64,000 bases of DNA from Caecitellus pseudoparvulus. Lineage: Eukaryota; Bigyra: Bicosoecida. Below, in pieces: positions 40,309-50,417 of this stretch. A program made the position numbers and the translations under genes. The stretch is taken from contig CBFFRQ010000068.1 in assembly GCA_965644315.1 (NCBI GenBank), forward strand, positions 930,001 to 994,000. Direction: 5' to 3'. How positions within the stretch are numbered: the stretch's first letter is position 1; the number at the start of each line of letters is the position of its first letter. Below the pieces are notes generated by a model. That model did no database searches, had not been told where the DNA came from, and worked only from the letters and a program-made list of their open reading frames with translations.

Positions 40309-43300
40309 ATGGCGTTAATCTGCATAATTGACACGTCTGCTGCAATGGGAACCAAGGCCAGTGACGGCCTGAGCTTGCTTGACCACGCAAAGATCTCCGT
40401 GAGCAGCACTTCCGCAGAAGAGCCTCCGCACTGCCAGCAACAACGAGCCGCGACGCGCCCGCAGGCGGAAGCGCTCATCAAAGACAGACTGAAAAGGGGT
40501 ATGGGCCTTCCAGGGCAGAATCTCGTCATCACCACGGCTCCCGAGCCGCACTCCATCATCGTGGACTGGAGCACGCCGCCGGCTCACATCCTTGCTCGCA
40601 TTCGCAACATCGCCATGGGGGACGTGGGGGACGTCCAGCAGGCCCTCCGCACGGCCCACGGTATGGCCAGTGTGCGGGCTGCCGCCGATGGCACGAACAC
40701 GTGGCTGCACGGCCTGCGTCCGTGGGCCACCTCCCCCCACTGCATCGTGCTGTTGACGTCAGCCTGGACACAGCACTACCCCACACCGCAGGCTCCGATG
40801 CAGCAACCACCGCTGCCTGGGCTGGACAGCCTCATGGAGGACTACGCCGTCGCGCTGGGAGGCGGGGCCCTGCCCGCCCTGCCCGTGCCAGAGGCTGGCC
40901 TGACGCTGCGGGTGCCTCAGTTGAGCCTCGCCATGCGGGGCGGGAGCCTGCCTTGCAGGGCACTGCAGCCAGCTCCCATGTTCCCCTTGCACGCCGTCTG
41001 CCGTCTGGCCACGGCACACCTGAGTGCATCCATCAGCCGCTGGGACACTCGCCTGTATGCGTTAGCGTTGTGTGGGCTGCGGGAGGGGGAGCCGGCGCCG
41101 CCCCTGGACCCAGCCCTGCGCACAGTGTGTGTACAGGGCGGTGGGCGGGCCGTGAGTGTGCCGACCCTGCGGGTAGCGTTGAGTCGTTGTGGTGAGCTCG
41201 TGGACAAGCTGCAGTCCCTGGGGCCCAAGGTGCACTTGCAGGTGGGCACCAAGTACGATGCGGATGGGTACCCACGACTGCCTCCCCCCCCCAACGCCCA
41301 CACCACTCCCCTCATGTGCTACGCTCGACAGATCCAGCCCCTGTCCCTGTCCCAGGGCAGTGCAGCTGAGCCGCGGGGCTTGTGGCCGCTAGCTGAGCAC
41401 TTCATGCCGACAAGGGCGCCCACCACCACCACTGGGCACCACTCTCGCGGCGCGGGGGGAGAGCCCCTCCCCGACTTTTCCCTGCCCCCCCGCCCCAGCA
41501 TGCCCACCATCACCGTGCGCCCTGCGCGGGGCACCGAGGCCCCCACCATCACTGCCCACGTCTTGCACGTGCTGGACTTCCCGGCTGACGTGTACACGGT
41601 GGCAAAGTGTGCTCTCTCGGACGCGCTCTTCGCTGACTTTGCTGCAGCCCAGAAGGCTCGAAACCGCCAGGCAAAGGCAGTTGCTGCGCGCAATGCGGCA
41701 GCTGCTGCGGCAGGTGACCCTGGCCAGGCGGAGGTCGCCCCCACTCAGCTCTCTGCCTCGGTGCGGTGGCCGCTGTCACTGTACGGCAGCCACAGCAGCC
41801 GGACGTGGCACTCGGCACGGCAGAAGGCACACGAAATCGCCGTGGCTGCACAGCAGGAGGCGGTGCGTGATGCTGGCGCGTGGCGTGAGGATGCTGGCGC
41901 GTGGGTGGTGAAGGAGGATGCGTGGGTGGCCTCTCAGCTGAACGCCCCCGCCCCCATCGCAGTGGAGGAGGCGACAGCCCGCCTGCGCAGCCGGGACCTG
42001 GCAGGGGCCCATGACGCCAGCCAAAAGCACCGCGCCTCTGACGCGCAAGGAGGCCTGTCCTCCCCCTGGGGCGACTACTGGGCCGAGCAGTCCACGCCGG
42101 AAGTGGCCGAAGTGGGGTTCATGGCTATGTCCAGCGACCCCATGGTGGGCAGGCTGCTCAGCAGGCAAGGGCTGGTGGGGGGGCACCACGCCGCCTCCTC
42201 TGTCACTGGCGTGCTGGTGCTCTTGCCGTATGACTACCGCACCCTGTTCAAGCTGCTGTTCGACCTCAGCATGGCCGCACGTGCCTTGCCCCCCACCGCT
42301 GTTCGGCGTTTCCGCTCCGAACACAGCTACGTGTCCATGACCCCTGGCGGCACCTTCCTGCGCCACGCAGTGGAGAAAGGCGGCGAGTGGCTGACTTCCT
42401 TCACCAAGTACATGAAGCAAGTGCCAGGGTACTACCTCACCAGCATGTACACTGCACTGGAGCGGTATGGTCTTGCACAGCTCATGGTCAGCATTGTGCT
42501 GGCGGTGCCGGAGCCAACTGTGCGAGGGCGCGGCGCAGCACACCATGCACGCAACCTCAGCACTGCTCACAGCTGCTGGCCGGCTGCGCCAGTGCAGGGG
42601 TGGGTGGAGGCCGCCACACGGGGCGATGCGGAGGCTGCCGCGCAGCTGATGGGGACCAACCTCGTCCACCCGGCAGTGGTGGAGCAGTCCACGGCGCTGA
42701 CGGCGCCTAGGGATGACGATGATGACACTCGCAGCGTCAGTTCCGTGGACAGCACGTCGTCCTTCGTGTCCACCCTCAGTGGGTACGCGTGGGACCCAGC
42801 TCACGACGAGGCTGGCGAGCCCGCAGCGGCCAGCACCGGCATCCGCCCAGCGGCAGGAGTGGCGGAGCTGAGCGCCACCCACGCCGAGCCTGTCGCCCGC
42901 ATGTCAAACTACACGCAGGCTGTGCAACGCACCATCGCAGGGGGGCTGCGCAACCCCCTGCAAGACGACCCCGACGGTGACCGCCTTCGTCGAGTGCGTG
43001 CTTTCTTCGGCAACCCGTTCGCATACCGCAACGGAAGGCGGCCGGCGGGGGCGGGTCGCACTTCATTTGATGCCAGTGCGCCCTCAGTCATGGTGGACGA
43101 TGTAGACGGCCTCGTCATGGGCACTGGGCTGGATGAGGCTCCATCTGAGGGGATGGCGCAGCCCACGTCCCCGGACGCCACGCCCCAGCACCCGCCCCAT
43201 GCCCCTCCCAGCCTTTGCGACCTCCTGGCACCTGCCTCTACAAAGCGGCTGTGTGCTGCGGTGGCTGCTCTGCGCTCAGCGCGCAGTGAGCACCCGGTGG

Positions 43301-43401
43301 TGTTGGCGGGACGGAAGGTCAGGGTGCCTGGAGGCCAGTCTTTCGGACAGACCCTGCGCAGCTTGATGAGGGCTCGCCTCACTGCCGTGCAGGGGAGATG
43401 A
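40309..43401 (+). CDS. INTS6: Integrator complex subunit 6 (VWA-domain protein)
   Basis: Exons 40309-40398 and 40465-43401 give 1,008 residues. The start MALICIIDTSAAMG is the VWA domain's first strand with its metal-binding DxSxx motif, exactly where INTS6/DICE1 begins (usually LFLIDTSASM). The splice joins LLDHAKIS to AEALIKDRLKR, as in the family. The VWA fold continues through HCIVLLTSAWTQ. A second conserved INTS6 block lies near residues 615-700: VLLPYDYRTLFKLLFDL, then LTSFTKYMKQVPGYYLTSMY. Between and after these are Pro/Ala-rich linkers. Integrator cleaves snRNA 3' ends and attenuates Pol II transcription; INTS6 helps recruit PP2A. The 66-nt intron is a multiple of three and contains no stop, so an unspliced product adds 22 residues to the VWA domain. 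Confidence 0.88.
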   Translation: MALICIIDTSAAMGTKASDGLSLLDHAKISVSSTSAEEPPHCQQQRAATRPQAEALIKDRLKRGMGLPGQNLVITTAPEPHSIIVDWSTPPAHILARIRNIAMGDVGDVQQALRTAHGMASVRAAADGTNTWLHGLRPWATSPHCIVLLTSAWTQHYPTPQAPMQQPPLPGLDSLMEDYAVALGGGALPALPVPEAGLTLRVPQLSLAMRGGSLPCRALQPAPMFPLHAVCRLATAHLSASISRWDTRLYALALCGLREGEPAPPLDPALRTVCVQGGGRAVSVPTLRVALSRCGELVDKLQSLGPKVHLQVGTKYDADGYPRLPPPPNAHTTPLMCYARQIQPLSLSQGSAAEPRGLWPLAEHFMPTRAPTTTTGHHSRGAGGEPLPDFSLPPRPSMPTITVRPARGTEAPTITAHVLHVLDFPADVYTVAKCALSDALFADFAAAQKARNRQAKAVAARNAAAAAAGDPGQAEVAPTQLSASVRWPLSLYGSHSSRTWHSARQKAHEIAVAAQQEAVRDAGAWREDAGAWVVKEDAWVASQLNAPAPIAVEEATARLRSRDLAGAHDASQKHRASDAQGGLSSPWGDYWAEQSTPEVAEVGFMAMSSDPMVGRLLSRQGLVGGHHAASSVTGVLVLLPYDYRTLFKLLFDLSMAARALPPTAVRRFRSEHSYVSMTPGGTFLRHAVEKGGEWLTSFTKYMKQVPGYYLTSMYTALERYGLAQLMVSIVLAVPEPTVRGRGAAHHARNLSTAHSCWPAAPVQGWVEAATRGDAEAAAQLMGTNLVHPAVVEQSTALTAPRDDDDDTRSVSSVDSTSSFVSTLSGYAWDPAHDEAGEPAAASTGIRPAAGVAELSATHAEPVARMSNYTQAVQRTIAGGLRNPLQDDPDGDRLRRVRAFFGNPFAYRNGRRPAGAGRTSFDASAPSVMVDDVDGLVMGTGLDEAPSEGMAQPTSPDATPQHPPHAPPSLCDLLAPASTKRLCAAVAALRSARSEHPVVLAGRKVRVPGGQSFGQTLRSLMRARLTAVQGR

Positions 43402-43514
43402 CCGGGTTGCCACAAAATTTCACCTCTTGCACACTAGCTCCTTTCCTGCCACTGTCCGCGTTTGCTCCTCTCAGCCTTGCGGCTTTGCAGGCTGCTTTGC
43501 GGAAATTGCTTGCA

Positions 43515-44251
43515 ATGGCAGCCGCCGTCTCTCACGGCGCCACCCTCACCCAAGGAGCACGCAGGCAAGCACTGGCCGCTTTGTTTTCTGTCCGGTCATC
43601 ACTTCCAGTTTTGCGACATGGATCCCACATTTCCGCAGCGCCACGGCCGCTCCCAGCTGCATGCCCTGCCTCCACCTTCAGCACAAGCAGCAGCCACGAT
43701 CCCCAGCCAGCTGCCCTGTTCCCTGGGTCAGGCCTTGCGACATACGAGGGAAGCTCCACCCACGAGTCGGGTTGGACATCCCTGCGCACGGGATTGCAGT
43801 TCAAAGACCTGCAGGAAGGCTGGGGTGCGCAGCCGTCTCATGGCCAGCAGGTGGTCGTGCACTACACTGCCTTGAACTCTGCGAATGACCGGCTGTACGA
43901 GTGCACGTATCAGTCTGGCAAGCCAGCAAAGTTTGCCTTGAATGAGGGGTGAGTTCACTTGCCTCGAGGCCGGCGGGGGTATTTCGCACTTTCGACGCAC
44001 GTCAGCTCGGTGAATGCTGAGCACCCAACGACGACTCGGCCAAACGCAGGGGTGTCATGCCCGGACTCAATGACGCAGTTGCCAGTATGAAGGAGGGTGG
44101 GCGTCGTCTCATCGTCATGCCGCCCACGTTGGGCTACGGACGGTTCTCTGAGCCGCCCAACATGTCACTGCTGGTGGAGGCTGAGCTGGTCAAAGTCGGA
44201 GAGGGAGCTGGCCTATTCGCCCGATTAAAGTCATGGCTTCGTGGGTCTTGA
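43515..44251 (+). CDS. FKBP-type peptidyl-prolyl isomerase with organelle presequence
   Basis: Exons 43515-43948 and 44050-44251 (101-nt intron) give 211 residues. The first ~60 residues are Arg/Ala/Ser-rich with almost no acidic residues, suggesting import into mitochondria or a plastid; the other proteins nearby favour mitochondria. The FKBP fold follows: QQVVVHYTALNSANDRLYEC, FALNEGGVMPGLNDAVASMK, EGGRRLIVMPPTLGYGRF and SLLVEAELVKV. The usual FDSS motif is changed (YECTY) and the pocket tryptophan in IPGW is leucine (MPGL), so prolyl-isomerase or FK506 binding may be weak. An ATG at 43398 overlaps the INTS6 stop as ATGA and opens the same frame 39 codons earlier, but 43515 gives a presequence-like start. 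Confidence 0.88.
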
Positions 44252-44531
44252 GGTGCCTCTTGCCGCACTAGTGGCTGGGCTCACTGTGCGTGCACGGGCC
44301 TGCGTGACTTGGCGTGAATTGCCTCGCACGCCTGGACCCCACGAGCAGCAGACAGGCGCAGCATCTCCACAAAAAGCGCACCTCCAATACAAGACCAGGA
44401 GACATCTCACGTCTTTCATGTGAGACCCCTGCCCTCACCCTCCCTCACCTCCGCGCTGCCACTTGGCGACGTTGCGTTTCGCCGCGAAACTCTCGCCAAC
44501 GCCAGCCAACCCACTCACACTCCTGCAAGCC

Positions 44532-45597
44532 ATGCTTGGAACGCGGCGCTTGCAAAAGGAGGCCAAGGCTTTAAAGAAGGCGTGGGGCAAGGACCTGATC
44601 AGGGTGTGTGGCGGCCCCTTCCCCATGTCTAGTCCGCGTTGCCACGTGCACTGGCACCCTCACTTCGCGCAGGCTGCTCCGAACCCAAAGGACTTGTTCG
44701 AATTCCACTTTGTCGTAGATGGGCCACCCGACACGCCCTATGAGGGCGGACATTATCATGGCATGTTGCGTTTCCCGGCAGAGTACCCCATGAAGGTGCG
44801 TGAACACTTGGCAGAAGCCTGCAGAAGCCCTCTGCAGTGCGTCGTTCGAGTGCCAGCTGCACTGAGCCCCCGTTTCCGGTACAGCCTCCAGCAGTGTTCA
44901 TGTTCACGCCGTCTGGACGCTTCGAAACAAACCAGCGCCTGTGCCTCAGCATTAGTGACTACCACCCTGGTGCGTCGTGCCTGGCGGTAACGGATGCCAG
45001 CCAGTCCTCGCACGTCTCCATCTCGCCTTCCCCACTCCTGTCTCAGAGTCGTGGAACCCAGTGTGGTCAGTCAGCACCATCATTCAGGGCTTGCTGTCTT
45101 TCATGTCCTCCGAGGACACAACTGCTGGCTCTGTGGCCACTGACGATGACACACGTCGGCACTACGCCTCCCGCAGCCTGGCGCACAACATGAAGCACAA
45201 GCTCTTCCCAGAGCTCTTCCCAGACCTGGCACGGCTGCACAGGGAACGCAAAGCAAGTACCGCTGGGGCCGCCGCTGCTGGCAGTGGTGGAGGCGGCGAG
45301 CCGGTGGAGCCCAGCTCCGCGCCGGCAGCCGTCGGGCACGCTGTGCAAGCTGGCCCCCAAACTCAGGCAGCCCAGCGAACTGAGCCTAGCTCCAACGCAG
45401 TGAAGCCGTCTCCGTCGAGTGCATCCAGGCAGGACACATGCTGTGGACTGCCCATCAGTGGGTCTACTGGCTTCTTGCTCTTCGCGTTCCTCTTCGTGCT
45501 TTTTGCCTTTTTCCTCGGCGAAGAGGAGGAAGAGGGGGAACCAAGCAGTGTCGGCGGGCCCAACCCGCCGTATGGACAGCAGGAAGTTGACCTATGA
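44532..45597 (+). CDS. UBE2J: UBE2J/Ubc6-type tail-anchored ubiquitin-conjugating enzyme
   Basis: Four exons (44532-44603, 44673-44795, 44885-44969, 45047-45597) give 276 residues. The UBC fold is that of the Ubc6/UBE2J subfamily: NPKDLFEFHFVVDGPPDTP, YEGGHYHGMLRFPAEYP, NQRLCLSISDYHPESWNPVW (active-site Cys85) and VSTIIQGLLSFMSS. The non-canonical spacing around LCLSI..YHP..W is diagnostic. After a Ser/Ala/Gly-rich linker a single hydrophobic helix (about 235-251, GFLLFAFLFVLFAFFL) anchors it in the membrane, followed by an acidic tail of about 25 residues. Ubc6/UBE2J enzymes sit on the cytosolic face of the ER and serve ER-associated degradation with Doa10/HRD1-type ligases. The lumenal tail is longer than in yeast Ubc6. 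I cannot decide between J1 and J2. Confidence 0.94.
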
Positions 45598-45616
45598 GGG
45601 GGCGGGCGCAATGCAT

Positions 45617-47070
45617 TCAAAGCAGGCCCCGGGCACCTGCTGAGACGACAGTTGCAGATTTGCGGGCGATCCACCACGTTGCTGCTGTGTGCAACCCCTT
45701 GTCCAGCATGGACATGATTGTCAGAGTACCACCCACGATGGCACACAATGAAGTCAGGAAGTGCCCCAAGGACCGTGAGCGCTCCTGGATGGCGACGCGC
45801 ACTGGGGCAAAGTCGTAGTTGATGTACACCCCCGGCAGGCCAGCCGCAGAAGAGGGCTCCAGGTGTTTGAAGTGCTGCGTCACGCTGTACTGGTTGCTGG
45901 AGGTGCTGCGACCTCGAAGGTCTGTGTAGTCGGTGGGTACGACCTTCAAGTAGTACTGGTGTGCACCTGCCACCCCCTCTGGCAGTACCTCCGAGTGCCC
46001 ATTCAGTGGTTCGGGCCTGTCTGGCACAGATGGGCCGAAAGCAAGGGTGTTCCACGTGTGGGTATTGTTAAAGTGCTTGAAGGCGAACTCAGCTAGGTCT
46101 CGCACGTGAGTGTGGGCAAGTGCAAAGCTGTGGCTGGGGGCAAAGTGCACCTCACCCTTCACCTTGGGCACCTCCACGTACCCGAGCAGCTTGCAGCCTT
46201 CGTGGCCTGTCAACTGCAGTTCTGCGATGAAGCCAGCCTGTTGGCATTGCTCAATGCCAGCTGGGTCGAAGCTCCAACCCTTCTTGCGGTACAGCACCCG
46301 CACACTCTCACACGAGTCACAGCACTCCCCTGGGTCCCCGGCACCGTAGCATGGGCCACACTTGCCATTGGATCCCGCCCCCTCCTCCCGGATCTGCCCG
46401 TGCCCGTCCCCGTGCAGGCGCGTGTCCTCCCCCTTCTCAATCGCTTCCCGTCGATGCGCGTGCAGCGCGTCCGAGCCAGTGACGGTCTTGCCAATGTTGC
46501 TGATGGTGCCAGCACCCACTGCCATGCCATTTGAGTCCAGCCTCCGCTTGGTGACGTGGGACATGATGTCTGTGTGCGGCGTGCCGCTGCTGTCTGTTGC
46601 TCCCACACTCACAGCTGCACAGGGAGTGCTGCGAGCACGGGGGAGGGCAGATGCACCACGCTAGCGAGACATGGGGCACAAGCAGGTACTTACGATGGAA
46701 ACACGACATCGAAGTTTATCCTCAGTTTCTTGCTGGTGCTGTCGTCCACTCTCATGGTCTCCACTTTCTCCTGCGCTTGCGGAAATTCGGTCAGGTGGGC
46801 GCAGCCACCACCCCCGCTACAGGGCGCCGCTCAACTCACCACAGAAAAGTACCACGTGATCTGGGATATGGTCATGATGAACACAAGCGACGCCGCGCAT
46901 ACGGTCACTGCAACGGCCGGGAAACCCCAGAGGGTGAACATGGCACGTGGCCCTGGCTCTGAGCACAGCACCTGCTCACCTGCCGCCCCAGTGCCTGTCT
47001 GCACCCTGTACTCATCATTGACCTTTCCATGCACATCAAGCGCTTTCAGACGATCCATGATGGACGGCAT
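45617..47070 (-). CDS. ERGIC3: ERGIC3/Erv46, COPII cargo receptor
   Basis: Four exons (47070-46980, 46907-46840, 46770-46694, 46628-45617; introns 72, 69 and 65 nt) give 415 residues. The N-terminal segment MPSIMDRLKALDVHGKV, first membrane helix (VTVCAASLVFIMTISQITWY) and KLRINFDVVFPSTPC match Erv46/ERGIC3. The lumenal domain has the conserved cysteine cluster (CGPCYGAG...ECCDSCESV), KGWSFDPAGIEQC, FHFAPSH-type block (VHFAPSHSFALAHTHVRDL) and YYLKVVPTDY. The second membrane helix is LTSLCAIVGGTLTIMSMLDK near the C-terminus. Erv46 pairs with Erv41 to cycle between ER and Golgi and retrieve HDEL-lacking ER residents. Its stop lies 19 bp from that of the convergent UBE2J gene. Every splice junction restores a family-conserved segment. 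Confidence 0.94.
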
Positions 47071-47531
47071 GGCGGCCTTGCACTCGATGAGCGGGCAAGT
47101 TGAGCGCCAGATCAAGGGACGGAGCACGGTACAGAGTCAAACTCGCGAGGCTCGCTGCGCGCCGAGGAAGCTGGACGACTGATACACACAGAAACGAGAC
47201 TGGTCCCAAAGACAACAAGCTTGTATTAGCGAGTTGTTTGTCTTGTATATGTGTGGCATGATTTGGGAGATTTCTACCAATGGATAGCAAGCAGCCTAGA
47301 ATCCAACGACGCAGCTAAGTACGAGCGGCTACTAGTTCAGCAATGAAACCACACGCAGCTTCTTTCACTTTCCCCAGCCCGGTATGCTACGACATCTCCA
47401 CACCCTCCTCAAATCGACTAGCAAAGGCGCCCACTCGCCTTAGGTTAGGTACCGCCCCAACCCTGACTTGCCGGTTGTTTCTTCGCGGTGGCGTGTCTGG
47501 CAAGTATTTGGCCGGTTGCTCCAGTTCAAGC
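47071..47531. promoter_or_regulatory. Shared divergent upstream region
   Basis: These 461 bases lie between ERGIC3 (-) and the small orphan gene (+). The centre (about 47210-47290) is clearly AT-richer than the window average and includes a TATA-like run near 47244-47250. An in-frame ATG at 47343 could extend the orphan gene by 63 codons. Confidence 0.4.
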
Positions 47532-48153
47532 ATGGCTGCGACATGGGGCCGCAGCTTGCTTCAAGTTGAGACTGGCATCGGCTGCTTGAAAATTGTGTGC
47601 TTGTCTTCTTCAGAGAGCGTTCACCGGAGGCTGCGGCGCTCACAGGGCTCGGTACAGGTGAGGTCTGGTTGGCCGCAGTTTTGTCTGCGTTTCGCATACA
47701 GTTGGCGCCTGCTACTCTTCCCAGGAGCTTGTTGCCGAAGTGCTGCGTGTCTTCGAGAAGGTGCTGGCACCAGTTCGCTCGCAATTGACAGACGATGCCG
47801 GGGTAGATGCGTTAGATGACCCTGTGGCGTTGCGGGAGCTGCTGCAAGGTTTGCTGGGTCTGGGAGGCTCGCAAAGTGCTGCACCCTCCTCAAGCTACAA
47901 GGTGTCCACGCCCAAGCTCACTGGCACTGCGATGTTCAGGGCAGCGCCAGAGTTCCATCCTGTCCTTTGCCTCGGACCTGTGACGGTTGCTGCGCAGGGG
48001 GTGCAGGAGGTGCATGCAGAGCCAGTGCAGCATTTGCCTGTCGAGGTTGTCCTGCGCCTGGAGCCACGACAAGGCAAAGGTGGACACAAGCGACCCCAAG
48101 AAGTTGCTCCGGCAGCCCCTAACCCGAAGTCCAAGCGCACCAGTGCGCTTTAG
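47532..48153 (+). CDS. Small orphan protein, helical
   Basis: The model has exons 47532-47657 and 47725-48153 (67-nt intron, GTGAGG donor, CCCAG acceptor) and gives 184 residues. The best-supported part is the start of exon 2, ELVAEVLRVFEKVLAPVRSQ then LRELLQGLLGLGGSQ, an amphipathic helical region. The C-terminus is basic and Pro/Lys-rich (NPKSKRTSAL). A further intron from 47903 to 47998 would remove a stretch that has a weak GTGTCC donor; both forms stay in frame-compatible territory, so the exact product is unsure. I do not recognise the family. It could be a small subunit of a larger complex, but that is a guess from size and composition only. Confidence 0.5.
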
Positions 48154-48415
48154 TCACGGGAGGCCCGTTGTGCACTGCTCGGCGCCAGTGATGGGAGAAG
48201 GCCAGCAAGCCTTCGAGAAGTGCGAGGCGGCACTGTGAAGCACAATTTTCACTCTGAGAGCATGTCTTGGTCTTCATGCTGCGGCAGACTGCCGCTGAAT
48301 GCATACGCTGCCCGGCAGATGCGAAGCGTACCACAAAATTCGAGCAGCTGGGGCTGTGCAGGCAGGTTCCCTGTTCGCCCCTGTCGAGATAACGCCCCCC
48401 TCCCAAGGCATAGCT

Positions 48416-50143
48416 ATGGATTTCATTGATCTTGTGCTGGTGCTCGTCTTGGTTTTAGGCGTGGCAGCGGCGCTCACTCGACTTCGAAGCCATGCTGCCC
48501 CACTTGCCAAACGGGAAGACCCTCCGATGTGGGATCCTGAAGGCGGTCGTGGTCGTGCATGGCAACAAGTGCCACACACACCACATGGCGGTAAGCTGAA
48601 GGCCCCGAACCACGCTCATGCGAACGCTGGCGCAGGCCAGGCAGCACACCTGCGGTGGCGAGGTCCAGACGAAACGCGCCCGAAACCCGCGCAAATCTTC
48701 TCACCCACCCCTGCTGGGCCCTTTGGACATTCCGCGACAACACCCCACCCACATGGACACACACCCGCACAATCACCCCCCCTTGTCGTCCAAGGGTGGA
48801 GTCCTCGGCCTGAAGTGCGAGGGGGTGGTGCAAAGCCAGCCGATGGCGCACATTGGGCCTCACCACCTCTCGGCCCAACCGCGCCCGCTCAAGGAGGGGG
48901 GGCACCCATGGTGCAAGCCCAGCAAGGCGTCGCTCCCAATGTCAGTTCTCCTCTGCAGCCTGCTCACATGCCCCCCCCTCCTCGACAAGGGCCCCCGCTG
49001 GGTCCCGTGGACGTCGGGTCCTCAAGCCAGCAACCCCCCTCTGTGCCCATGCAGCCTCCAAGGCAGGGACAGAGTCATGCTCCTGACGCGCCACCAGCCC
49101 AGCCTGCCCATGCTCAGGAGCGAGCACCGCGCCCAGCCGTCCAACAAGCCCCGGGGGTGCACCTGCCCAGACCTGGCCGGCAAGGCAGCACGCCCCTCCA
49201 CGTGGCAGCAGCCCAAGCCGCAGCCAGCGCCTCTCTCGCCAGCCAGGCGCCAGAAGCTCGCTTGCCGAGTGGAGACACGGAGATAGAGTACAGTGCGTTG
49301 AAGCTAGGCGCCCTTGTGGGGCAAGGTGCTTTCGGTCGGGTGTACGAAGGCCGGTGGCGGGGCAGCCCTGTGGCTGTGAAGCTCCTCGCCGTGCCGTCTC
49401 TGACACAGGAGCTAGTGGAGGAGTTCCGAGGGGAGGCCAAGGTGATGGCTGCTTTGAGGCACCCGAATGTCGTGCTTTTCATGGGCGTCTGCAGCACCGC
49501 GCCGCACTACGCCATTGTGACGGAGTACATTAGCCGTGGGTCTCTATGGGGCGTCCTGCACGCTGCAGATAGTGCAGGAGCAGTGCCGACTGCATCTTCA
49601 AGTGGTGGCAGCACCGGGTCAGACTGGGACCCGCGCCTGCCAGGGAAGGTGCCGTGGAAGCTGCTGCTGCGCATGGCACTGGACGCAGCGCGGGGCATGG
49701 CCTTCCTGCACTCAGCGTCGCCCCCCCTACTACACCGCGACTTGAAGTCAGGCAACCTCCTCGTGGGTGATGCATGGAACGTCAAGCTGACAGACTTTGG
49801 CCTGACCCGCGTGCGTGCTTATGCTGCCACCATGACGGGCAGTGTTGGCACCTGCCAGTGGATGGCCAATGAGGTGCTGGCCCAAGCACGCTACACTGAA
49901 AAGGCAGACGTGTACTCGTTTGGCATTGTGTTGTGGGAGCTGGTTACGCGAGAGTGCCCGTACAACCACATCCCTTCCTCTGTGCAAGTCGCAGTGGCGG
50001 TGCTGAAGGATGGCATCCGTCCCTTGGTGCCGCCTTCCACACCCTCGGCCCTGGCGTCCCTGATGCAAGCATGCTGGGACCCTGTGCCGGAGGCTCGCCC
50101 CAGCATGGAGCAGGTTCTGGAGGCTCTCGAGGCCATGCAGTAG
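48416..50143 (+). CDS. TKL-type protein kinase with N-terminal membrane segment
   Basis: A single-exon protein of 575 residues. It starts MDFIDLVLVLVLVLGVAAAL, a signal-anchor or membrane helix, followed by about 270 residues of Pro/His/Gln/Gly-rich, probably cytosolic linker. The kinase domain covers about 291-573: glycine loop GALVGQGAFGRVYEG, VAVKLL lysine 322, HRDLKSGN with catalytic Asp442, DFG Asp460, and the TKL/Raf-like GTCQWMANEVL segment, then KADVYSFGIVLWELVTRECP and WDPVPEARPSMEQVLEAL. All catalytic residues are present. The usual APE motif reads ANE. No extracellular domain follows the signal-like start, so it is not a classic receptor kinase. An upstream in-frame ATG at 48299 would add 39 residues and bury the hydrophobic segment. 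Confidence 0.9.
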   Translation: MDFIDLVLVLVLVLGVAAALTRLRSHAAPLAKREDPPMWDPEGGRGRAWQQVPHTPHGGKLKAPNHAHANAGAGQAAHLRWRGPDETRPKPAQIFSPTPAGPFGHSATTPHPHGHTPAQSPPLVVQGWSPRPEVRGGGAKPADGAHWASPPLGPTAPAQGGGAPMVQAQQGVAPNVSSPLQPAHMPPPPRQGPPLGPVDVGSSSQQPPSVPMQPPRQGQSHAPDAPPAQPAHAQERAPRPAVQQAPGVHLPRPGRQGSTPLHVAAAQAAASASLASQAPEARLPSGDTEIEYSALKLGALVGQGAFGRVYEGRWRGSPVAVKLLAVPSLTQELVEEFRGEAKVMAALRHPNVVLFMGVCSTAPHYAIVTEYISRGSLWGVLHAADSAGAVPTASSSGGSTGSDWDPRLPGKVPWKLLLRMALDAARGMAFLHSASPPLLHRDLKSGNLLVGDAWNVKLTDFGLTRVRAYAATMTGSVGTCQWMANEVLAQARYTEKADVYSFGIVLWELVTRECPYNHIPSSVQVAVAVLKDGIRPLVPPSTPSALASLMQACWDPVPEARPSMEQVLEALEAMQ

Positions 50144-50417
50144 GCATGATAGCTGACGCGCGGGGTGGCTGCTGGCGCACGATCCGAGCCGCTCCCTCAA
50201 TTCAATGTCCACCAGACTTGCCAAAATCCTCTGCTCCTGGCATTCGTGCAGCTTGCCTTGTTGATGGTCGCTTCGCATGCGCTTGAGAGCTTGTGCAGTC
50301 CAGCAAACGGTGAAGGACTACCTGCTTGGGCACTTGAAAGCTCGGCACGGCTTGGGCCACCAGCTGCTGCACAGGGTCCAAACGAGGAAGTTCTGACAAG
50401 TACCAACACCTATCTGC

